Source: an uncultured Ruminococcus sp. (GTDB lineage Bacteria > Bacillota > Clostridia > Oscillospirales > Ruminococcaceae). From it: a stretch of DNA of 10,823 bases. Shown here in pieces: positions 1 through 5,595 of the stretch (the first letter of the stretch is position 1; each line of letters opens with the position of its first letter). The stretch lies in the NCBI GenBank assembly GCA_902796865.1, contig CADBQZ010000181.1, forward strand, positions 1 through 10,823, written 5' to 3'. The position numbers and the translations under genes are program-made. The notes beneath the pieces are model-generated. The model worked only from the letters and a program-made list of their open reading frames with translations, made no database searches and was not told the DNA's origin.

Positions 1-1197
1 ATTCGTATATCCGGAAGCTGCTCTGTGATGAGGATACTTGACTGAGCTTGAATCATATCCTACCATATAGCACTGATTGTTCTTGTTTGAACCGAAGAGA
101 TATTCCATCTGTCCCTTAGCCCATGATGTGTATGATGATGAGTTATTGTGCTTATCGTACACAAGTCCTTCAAGCTGAAGAGCTGCATTATATCTTGCAC
201 TTCCCCAGTTAGCGTGTGCATAATAGCCTTCTGATGTAGTATTGCTCTTGTTTTTATCAACATTTTCAGCTACTCTGTTCCATTCATTTGCATAAAGAGC
301 ATTTGCAGCAGGCCATACGCTGTCCCAGCAGATAGGCTGATTTGTTGTATATGCCCAGTTGGACTGCTGTATCCAGCTTCCGCAGTCTGCTTTATATGAC
401 GAATCGTTTGTAGCCTTATAAAGTATTATCGAAGCAAGTGCCAGATCGTCAAGATAGCAGCTGCCCGAATAGAACGGTGCTGCGCTGTGATTCTGCTTGC
501 TGTTTGTTTTAGCGAACGAATAAAGAGCCTTTGCATATTTAAGGTCATCCGGATTTTTGAAGTTTACATAGTTCATAGCAAGAGCTGCTGCTGTTTCTGC
601 TACAACATCTGTACACGGATTGCTTGATGTTGCAAATAATGCCGGTCTGTCCATAGTGTCCTTTTCAGGAGCCTGCCATGAACGGTGGTCAGCATCACCA
701 TCACCCACCTGATAGCAGAACGCCTTGACATTTGAACCATCCATTACTGTACATCTTCTGTAGAAATCACAGAAGTAATCGGTGATAGTCTGCAAATGTC
801 CTGCCTGTCCTGTCTGTGTGAAAGCATCTTTGAATTCATAATAGCTCCAGCCGAGCATCGTTGCTGAATATGCTCCCGGAAGTCCGAATTTTACATGGTC
901 ACCCGCATCGTGGAAACCGCCGCTCAGATCCATAGTACCGTAAGGAGTAGATACCTTAGAGTCATATGTATGGCAATCATCACGCCATTTAAGGAGGCCC
1001 TTTTCTCCTACCTCTGTACCGCACATATTCGCATCATAAAGATAGAGCGAATACTGAAGTGCTTTTGCATAATTGATGCTTGCAGCAGCATCTGCCTGCT
1101 GAACATCCACGACTGTCGGTGCAATAAGAGCGGTTGCCGCAACGGCTGCACTTACTGCGGCAGCTTTTACCCTGCCCAATAAACCTTTTTTCTTCAT
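1..1197 (-). CDS. Secreted GH9 endoglucanase, N-terminal part
   Basis: Partial gene; the frame is open from the ATG at 1197 down to base 1 (399 codons) and continues off the left edge. It encodes a secreted cellulase of glycoside hydrolase family 9, an inverting enzyme that cuts beta-1,4-glucan outside the cell. Residues 1-37 form a Sec signal peptide: basic start MKKKGLLGRVK, an Ala/Val-rich core, and a probable cleavage site after ADA (35-37). The catalytic domain starts directly after it (residue 40 on), with no N-terminal CBM or Ig-like domain. Residues 95-105 read FHDAGDHVKFG, the family motif, with D97 and D100 as the water-activating pair. Residues 389-396, PHHRAASG, match the conserved substrate-binding His motif. 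The proton-donating Glu and any CBM3c or dockerin lie beyond the edge. GAGAGGAA (1215-1208) is the ribosome binding site, 12 bases before the ATG. The family call is firm; the modular type is unknown. Confidence 0.95.
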   Translation of the reverse strand, partial: MKKKGLLGRVKAAAVSAAVAATALIAPTVVDVQQADAAASINYAKALQYSLYLYDANMCGTEVGEKGLLKWRDDCHTYDSKVSTPYGTMDLSGGFHDAGDHVKFGLPGAYSATMLGWSYYEFKDAFTQTGQAGHLQTITDYFCDFYRRCTVMDGSNVKAFCYQVGDGDADHRSWQAPEKDTMDRPALFATSSNPCTDVVAETAAALAMNYVNFKNPDDLKYAKALYSFAKTNSKQNHSAAPFYSGSCYLDDLALASIILYKATNDSSYKADCGSWIQQSNWAYTTNQPICWDSVWPAANALYANEWNRVAENVDKNKSNTTSEGYYAHANWGSARYNAALQLEGLVYDKHNNSSSYTSWAKGQMEYLFGSNKNNQCYMVGYDSSSVKYPHHRAASGYTN

Positions 1198-1230
1198 TTT
1201 CTGATCATTCCTCTCAAATAAAAATAGTTC

Positions 1231-1249
1231 CGGCAGCGACCGGCTGCCG
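1231..1249 (-). promoter_or_regulatory. Hairpin in the cellulase mRNA leader
   Basis: A perfect 7-bp GC-rich stem (CGGCAGC / GCTGCCG, loop of 5) lies about 34 bases upstream of the cellulase start. In the minus-strand transcript it is followed five bases later by a U-rich stretch (ACTATTTTTATTT). This could be a weak attenuator or a 5' stabilising hairpin. The U tract is interrupted and starts late, so I do not call it a terminator. Confidence 0.4.
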
Positions 1250-1337
1250 ATACGGTATCTTATCTCCAATATTTATAAAATACCGCTGTTTCAACAATAT
1301 TTTTCTTATTATATTATATATAATTTTGAATACCCAT

Positions 1338-1377
1338 ATATTAACAAATTGTAGATATTATATTAACAAATTGTTAA
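1338..1377. repeat. Direct repeat pair with embedded palindrome, possible operator
   Basis: The 15-mer ATATTAACAAATTGT occurs at 1338-1352 and again at 1360-1374, a 22-bp offset or about two helical turns. The second copy extends into a perfect palindrome, TTAACAAATTGTTAA (1363-1377, arms of 7 bp around one base). The first copy keeps the left arm and most of the right arm. The arrangement resembles two dimeric binding sites on the same face of the DNA, and they overlap the likely promoter region of the cellulase. The regulator is unknown. Confidence 0.45.
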
Positions 1378-1467
1378 TTTTAGACATTTACACCAAATAC
1401 TATATACGTTTGTGTATCAAATAAGTTTAAAAGCGTTTTTAACAGCCTTCCTTCTTATTAAAGCTAC

Positions 1468-1496
1468 TTTACAACATTTTAAATTTGCGTTATAAT
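1468..1496 (+). promoter_or_regulatory. Promoter of the GS-like/ANTAR operon
   Basis: TTTACA (1468-1473), a 17-bp spacer and TATAAT (1491-1496) form a near-consensus housekeeping promoter. Transcription should start near 1503, giving a leader of about 50 bases. That leader contains one small 5-bp hairpin with a six-base loop (1506-1521). Confidence 0.75.
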
Positions 1497-1552
1497 TATA
1501 GTGAATGATATTTTAGTATCAAATAATTATAAGATTCAAAGAGGCTGAAAAA

Positions 1553-2830
1553 ATGGAAAAAACACCTAAGGAAATACTCAATTTTATAGAAGAAAATGAT
1601 GTTAAATTCATAAGACTCACATTTACCGATATATACGGCAATCTCAAAAATATAGCTATAATGCCCAGCGAACTTCCCAGAGCGTTCGAGCATGGTATAC
1701 CTTTTGATGCCGGCTTCCTGTCGGAAAACTATTCGGATCTTCTGCTTTTCCCTGATATATCAACATTATCTGTACTGCCTTGGAGACCACGTTCAGGAAG
1801 AGTAATAAGATTCTTCTGCAATGTCAAATGTACCGACGGCACACATTACACGGGAGATCTGAGGTATGAACTTGGAAGCTTTCTTGAAAATATGGAAAAT
1901 CAGGGTTACAGCTGCCGCATCGGTACTAAATGTGAATTCTACCTTTTTGATAATGATGAATATGGAAAGCCCACCAAGATACCACATGACAATGCAGGCT
2001 ATCTGGATATAGCACCGCTGGACAGATGTGAAAATCCTAGACGTGAAATATGCCTTTCACTTGAAGAAATGGGATTCAACCCTCAAAGCTCACGTCACAC
2101 ATACGGTCCCGGACAAAACGAGATAGATTTTAAAATGAGCGGTGCTCTTACTGCTGCCGATAATATGCTTTATTATAAAACTGTCGTAAAAAATATTGCC
2201 GCACAGCATGGACTTTTTGCATCATTCATGCCTATGCCTATTGAAAATCAATTCGGAAGCGGACTTCACATTGGGATATCTGTCAAGAAAAACGGTCAGA
2301 ATATATTCTCATCATCATATGAAAGCTTTACTGATGAAGGAAAATATTTCTATTCGGGAATAGCCTCAAGACTGAGCGAGATCACCTGCTTTTTGAATCC
2401 TACAACAAATTCATACAAACGCCTGAACAAAAACTACAACGAAAAATACGCCAAAAGTAAATTTGAAAACCGTTCCCGTCTTATAAGGATACCATATGCC
2501 GCAGACGGTGGGCATACTATGGAAGTACGTTCCGCCGATGCAGCCTGCGATCCGTACATAGCTTTCAAGCTTCTTCTGGCTGCCGGACTGGAAGGAATAA
2601 ACCGTAAAATACTTCTTAATGAAAATGATATGCAGAAAATACTCGATTCTCTTCCGCGTTCTCTCAATGCAGCTGTATCTTCTGCAAGAGCAAGTGAATT
2701 TGTAAGAAACAATATCTCATCAAAAATATATGAACCGATATTCCGCCATTTTGAGGATATCATAACAAGATATGAACTTTCAGATGATAAAAACCGCTTT
2801 GAAGATGAATTTTACTTTACCTCTATATAA
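1553..2830 (+). CDS. Type-I-like glutamine synthetase homologue, probably catalytically impaired
   Basis: A 425-residue protein, slightly shorter than GlnA enzymes (about 440-470). The GS beta-grasp domain covers roughly residues 14-100 and the catalytic domain 105-345. It keeps PGQNEIDF (186-193), FGSGLH (235-240, His239), NSYKR (286-290), NRS and IRIP (306-314) and MEVRS (323-327). Against GlnA from memory, several active-site residues differ. PEPEF becomes TKCEF (first metal-binding Glu is Lys126; the second, Glu128, is kept). The Glu of HHE is Thr183. The catalytic-flap motif G-Y/F-E-A-P is replaced by NYNEK (294-298). The FDGSS loop is shortened to FDAGF. Loss of these residues suggests it does not make glutamine but may still bind Glu, Gln or nucleotide. 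AGAGG (1540-1544) sits 8 bases before the ATG. The next gene, an ANTAR regulator, begins 18 bases after its stop, so the two are co-transcribed. Family membership is certain; loss of activity is inference. Confidence 0.9.
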   Translation: MEKTPKEILNFIEENDVKFIRLTFTDIYGNLKNIAIMPSELPRAFEHGIPFDAGFLSENYSDLLLFPDISTLSVLPWRPRSGRVIRFFCNVKCTDGTHYTGDLRYELGSFLENMENQGYSCRIGTKCEFYLFDNDEYGKPTKIPHDNAGYLDIAPLDRCENPRREICLSLEEMGFNPQSSRHTYGPGQNEIDFKMSGALTAADNMLYYKTVVKNIAAQHGLFASFMPMPIENQFGSGLHIGISVKKNGQNIFSSSYESFTDEGKYFYSGIASRLSEITCFLNPTTNSYKRLNKNYNEKYAKSKFENRSRLIRIPYAADGGHTMEVRSADAACDPYIAFKLLLAAGLEGINRKILLNENDMQKILDSLPRSLNAAVSSARASEFVRNNISSKIYEPIFRHFEDIITRYELSDDKNRFEDEFYFTSI

Positions 2831-2848
2831 GAAAGGACAATATATAAT

Positions 2849-3418
2849 ATGAAAAAAGTCCTTATAGTCTGTACCAACAAAGCAGAACAAAAAAAACTCG
2901 CAATGACCGCTTCCGAACAGGGAGCGGTCTGTACAATTCTTTCATCATCATCTGCTGCAAGACGAGCAGCAGACAGTTCTGTATTTGACCTTATTATAAT
3001 AAAAGCTCCTCTTTCCGACGAATTCGGACGGGAACTTGCATTGAAATTTTCCGAAAGCTTATATTCTGAAATAATATTCTTATGCTCTCCGTATATATCA
3101 TCGGAACTTTCAGAAATAATGAGCAGTCAGGGCATTACTGTCTTAGCCTCTAACTGCGAAAAACAGCTTCTGTACGAAAAAATGCACCTTTCTTTCGAGT
3201 CCAGAGAAAGAATGATGAGCTTTAATAGTGAATACAGAAAAATACAAAGCCGTTCAGAAGAGATAAAACTTATAGGCCGTGCAAAAAAAGCACTCATGAG
3301 CAAAAAAGGTCTTACCGAACCACAGGCACACAGGTTTATTGAAAAAAAAGCAATGGATACACGAAAAACACGCTTAGAGATAGCATCAGGTATTCTTTCG
3401 GAATATGTCTTTTTATGA
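2849..3418 (+). CDS. ANTAR-domain RNA-binding regulator with degenerate receiver
   Basis: A 189-residue cytoplasmic protein. Residues 1-110 have the alternating beta/alpha pattern of a response-regulator receiver, but the key residues are missing: there is no acidic pair after beta 1 (VCTN), and the phospho-Asp position after LIII is Lys52. Residues 115-148 form a charged helix, probably a coiled coil. Residues 139-186 are an ANTAR domain, recognised by LIGRAKKALMSKKGLTEPQA, the following AMDTR and a final IASGIL helix. ANTAR proteins bind pairs of small hairpins in nascent RNA and prevent termination, often for nitrogen genes. AAAGGA (2832-2837) is its ribosome binding site, 11 bases before the ATG. 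It lies 18 bases behind the GS-like gene. With no phosphorylation site, its input is probably protein or ligand binding, plausibly through the GS-like partner (inference). No clear terminator follows it. Confidence 0.92.
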   Translation: MKKVLIVCTNKAEQKKLAMTASEQGAVCTILSSSSAARRAADSSVFDLIIIKAPLSDEFGRELALKFSESLYSEIIFLCSPYISSELSEIMSSQGITVLASNCEKQLLYEKMHLSFESRERMMSFNSEYRKIQSRSEEIKLIGRAKKALMSKKGLTEPQAHRFIEKKAMDTRKTRLEIASGILSEYVFL

Positions 3419-3517
3419 AAACCAAACATAGCAAAGCAATAGGAGCGACAAATGCCCTTCCCATTCAGCTAATAGTTTTTTGGATCTGAAATTGTCCGTT
3501 TCTTACTAAAATATCTG

Positions 3518-3546
3518 TTGACACATGACCTATACTATGATATAAT
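3518..3546 (+). promoter_or_regulatory. Perfect-consensus promoter of the DAHP synthase gene
   Basis: TTGACA (3518-3523), exactly 17 bp, then TATAAT (3541-3546), with an extended -10 TG one base upstream (3538-3539). All elements match the sigma-A consensus. The start site should be near 3552, so the leader is about 115 bases. Such a strong promoter usually needs a downstream or operator control; inverted repeats begin at the predicted start site. Confidence 0.88.
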
Positions 3547-3554
3547 TTTTTATA

Positions 3555-3587
3555 GGATATAAAAGGACATTATATCCTTTTATATTT
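3555..3587 (+). promoter_or_regulatory. Two mutually exclusive hairpins at the 5' end of the DAHP synthase leader
   Basis: ATATAAAAGGA (3557-3567) pairs perfectly with TCCTTTTATAT (3575-3585): 11 bp, loop of 7. The same bases can instead pair as GGATATAA (3555-3562) with TTATATCC (3570-3577): 8 bp, loop of 7. The two cannot coexist. At DNA level this is also a good operator just downstream of the start site. A further hairpin, TTAGCATTT / AAGTGCTAA (3599-3607 / 3610-3618, nearly closed), and the palindrome TGCATATGCA (3630-3639) follow before the ribosome binding site. No T-box or known riboswitch core was recognised. Confidence 0.5.
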
Positions 3588-3666
3588 CAAATGTTGCTTT
3601 AGCATTTTAAAGTGCTAACACAAAATTGCTGCATATGCAATATTATAAAAAAGGAGAAGAAAAACA

Positions 3667-4695
3667 ATGGGAATGGATTTCAAAAGGAAAATGCCTGTGC
3701 CGCAGGAGGTACAGCAAATGTATCCGCTTTCGGAAAAAGTTATCGAAACAAAGAAGAAGCGTGATGAGGAGATAAAAGCAGTATTCACAGGTGAATCAGA
3801 TAAATTTATGCTTATAATCGGTCCATGTTCTGCCGACAAGGAAGAACCTGTTATGGACTATGTTGGAAGACTTGCAAAACTCCAGGAAAAAGTCAGCGAT
3901 AAAGTACTTATAATACCAAGGATATATACTAACAAGCCGAGAACTACCGGTGCAGGATATAAGGGAATGATACATCAGCCCGACCCTAATAAAAAAGAAG
4001 ACATATTAGAGGGACTTATCCATGTACGTCATCTTCATACAAAAGCTATCGAAGAAACAGGTCTTACCTGTGCAGATGAGATGCTCTATCCTGAAAATTA
4101 CCGTTACCTTTATGACCTTCTTTCGTATGTTGCCATAGGTGCCCGTTCAGTAGAGGATCAGCAGCACAGACTTACAACAAGCGGCATGGACGTTCCGGCA
4201 GGAATGAAAAATCCTACGAGCGGTGACTATTCAGTAATGCTCAATTCGATAATGGCTGCACAGGGGCAGCATAATTTCCTGTACAGAGGCTGGGAGGTAA
4301 GCACCGACGGAAATCCATTCGCTCATGCTATACTCAGAGGTGCAGTCAATAAACACGGTCAGAATATCCCGAACTATCACTATGAAGACCTGATACTTCT
4401 TTATGAACTTTATCAGGCTAAAGAACTTGAAAATATGGCTGTTATAGTTGACACCAATCATTCAAATTCAGGTAAAAAATACCTTGAACAGATAAGAATA
4501 AGCAAAGAAGTACTTCACAGCAGAAGGCATTCAAAAGATATCAACGACTTCGTAAAAGGTCTTATGATCGAAAGTTATATAGAAGACGGAAATCAGAGTA
4601 TCGACGACAATATCTACGGAAAGTCCATAACCGATCCTTGCCTGGGTTGGGAAAAAACAGAAAGGCTCGTACTGGAGATAGCCGATCTGCTTTGA
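3667..4695 (+). CDS. 3-deoxy-7-phosphoheptulonate (DAHP) synthase, AroG/F/H type
   Basis: A 342-residue cytoplasmic enzyme that condenses phosphoenolpyruvate and erythrose 4-phosphate to DAHP, the first step of the shikimate route to Phe, Tyr and Trp. The metal ligands of the type I alpha class are all visible: Cys54 in IIGPCSADK, His265 in DTNHSNSGK, Glu302 in MIESYIEDGNQ and Asp323 in SITDPCLGWE. The PEP-binding KPRTTGAGYKG (90-100) and GARSVEDQQHR (158-168) motifs are present. Length is close to the usual 340-360, with a short N-terminal extension of the sort that carries feedback control in this class. AGGAG (3652-3656) sits 10 bases before the ATG; the second ATG two codons later fits less well. 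The gene has its own promoter and terminator, so it is transcribed as a single gene. Which aromatic amino acid inhibits it cannot be told from sequence alone. Confidence 0.95.
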   Translation: MGMDFKRKMPVPQEVQQMYPLSEKVIETKKKRDEEIKAVFTGESDKFMLIIGPCSADKEEPVMDYVGRLAKLQEKVSDKVLIIPRIYTNKPRTTGAGYKGMIHQPDPNKKEDILEGLIHVRHLHTKAIEETGLTCADEMLYPENYRYLYDLLSYVAIGARSVEDQQHRLTTSGMDVPAGMKNPTSGDYSVMLNSIMAAQGQHNFLYRGWEVSTDGNPFAHAILRGAVNKHGQNIPNYHYEDLILLYELYQAKELENMAVIVDTNHSNSGKKYLEQIRISKEVLHSRRHSKDINDFVKGLMIESYIEDGNQSIDDNIYGKSITDPCLGWEKTERLVLEIADLL

Positions 4696-4704
4696 TAATA
4701 AATC

Positions 4705-4735
4705 AGCACTGTACCAAAAAGTACAGTGCTTTTTT
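4705..4735 (+). terminator. Rho-independent terminator of the DAHP synthase gene
   Basis: AGCACTGTAC (4705-4714) pairs with GTACAGTGCT (4721-4730), 10 bp with loop CAAAAA, followed by a T run to 4735. The run overlaps the stop codon of the convergent YdcF-like gene (4734-4736). Read on the minus strand the hairpin has only a weak U tract (TGATTTATT), so it would act mainly on the plus strand. Confidence 0.92.
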
Positions 4736-5492
4736 ATGTTATATATTCCTTTGTTATAGCAAACCATTCTCTTACCCAATATGTCGGCACAAGCCATTTT
4801 GTAAGCGAATCGGTCTGTGCATTTACCGCACAGCATTCAAGCCCATATCTTTTAGCAAGAAGAGATGCACGGTACTGATGAAAACCGTCTGTCACTATCG
4901 CTGCTTTATCTATCCCTTTTTCTTTAAGTATCTCAGCAGAATATCTTAGATTCTGATCGGTATTTTCCGATCTGTCTTCAATAAATATCCTGTCTTCGGA
5001 TATCCCTTTTTTTACAAGATAATCTTTCATAACAGAAGCTTCCGTATACTGTTCATCGCTTCCCTTGCCGCCTGATACCACACATATCATATCGTGTTCT
5101 ATATGAAGCTTGTTATAGGCACTGTCAAGTCTTCTCGTAAGCATTCTGCTAGGCTCGTTCCCATTGACCTTGCAGCCTAGTACGATAAGCGCTTTTGCAC
5201 CTTCTTCTGACTTCAACTGTGCCGATACCATAAATCCGCTCAGTACAGAAACATATGCAGCAGCAGCGCCAAGTATGAGAAATGCAGCAGATACAAACAC
5301 TCTTCCGCCAATGCTTCGGAACATATTTTTAATAATATCGGCAGCTTTGTCCGCATAGATAGTTATGAATGCTGAAAATATACTTATGAATATACCAAGA
5401 GCGTTGCCTATATTAAATATCCCATTGAAAAGCGGTACGGTAAATACTATCAGCAGTATCATCTCTGCTGTAAGAAATACACATCTTAACAT
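4734..5492 (-). CDS. YdcF/SanA-like (DUF218) membrane protein
   Basis: A 252-residue protein. Three hydrophobic segments (about 5-24, 28-46 and 63-85) precede a DUF218 domain (about 100-250). The domain shows ALIVLGCKVNGNEPS (101-115), VVSGGKGSDEQYTEA (138-152), a conserved ENT (176-178) and TDGFHQYRA (201-209, His205). YdcF binds S-adenosylmethionine in E. coli, and SanA/ElyC relatives are linked to cell envelope integrity and vancomycin resistance; no reaction is firmly established. AAAGGGGA lies just upstream of the ATG. It follows the GSIII gene on the same strand by 103 bases, across two hairpins, and no separate promoter is obvious, so it may depend on read-through. The gene ends inside the T run of the opposing terminator. 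Confidence 0.88.
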   Translation of the reverse strand: MLRCVFLTAEMILLIVFTVPLFNGIFNIGNALGIFISIFSAFITIYADKAADIIKNMFRSIGGRVFVSAAFLILGAAAAYVSVLSGFMVSAQLKSEEGAKALIVLGCKVNGNEPSRMLTRRLDSAYNKLHIEHDMICVVSGGKGSDEQYTEASVMKDYLVKKGISEDRIFIEDRSENTDQNLRYSAEILKEKGIDKAAIVTDGFHQYRASLLAKRYGLECCAVNAQTDSLTKWLVPTYWVREWFAITKEYIT

Positions 5493-5525
5493 TTATTTCC
5501 CCTTTGTTTTTTTATTACCGTCAAT

Positions 5526-5585
5526 TTAAGGGAGCTTAAATTGCTCCCTTAACACAGCAAACGACAAATATATTTGCCGTTTGCT
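5526..5585 (-). terminator. Tandem hairpins after the GSIII gene
   Basis: Reading the minus strand, the first hairpin (5585-5556) pairs AGCAAACG with CGTTTGCT, then a G-U pair, then CAAA with TTTG around a loop TATA: 13 pairs. The matching position on the plus strand is an A-C mismatch, so the structure favours minus-strand RNA. The second hairpin (5552-5526) pairs TTAAGGGAGC with GCTCCCTTAA, 10 bp. Neither is followed by a proper U tract. They could be inefficient terminators, or processing or stability elements between GSIII and the YdcF-like gene. Confidence 0.5.
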
Positions 5586-5595
5586 TTAATAATGA

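Larger units (their letters stand above)
1198..1552. other. Divergent intergenic region, cellulase / GS-like operon
   Basis: This is a 355-bp AT-rich gap between two diverging genes. I see no convincing gene in it; open frames here lack ribosome binding sites. It holds a hairpin in the cellulase leader (1231-1249), stacked minus-strand TATAAT-like hexamers (1308-1318), a repeat and palindrome cluster (1338-1377), a weak cre-like sequence (1428-1441), and the plus-strand promoter (1468-1496). The cellulase promoter could not be fixed: a TTGTTA on the minus strand at 1347-1342 is followed by TATA-like hexamers only at an 18-19 bp spacing. Confidence 0.7.

Noticed and set aside
1194..1208. Four-codon ORF ATG-ATC-AGA-AAA-TGA overlapping the cellulase start
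   Set aside because: Its ATG lies only one base from the Shine-Dalgarno, too close for initiation.
895..1424. Two overlapping open frames on the plus strand with low-complexity or Cys-rich translations
   Set aside because: Most of this is antisense to the well-supported GH9 gene; the rest lies in the AT-rich gap without a ribosome binding site.
3419..3517. Terminator after the ANTAR gene
   Set aside because: A TTTTTT run exists (3475-3480) but no stable stem precedes it.
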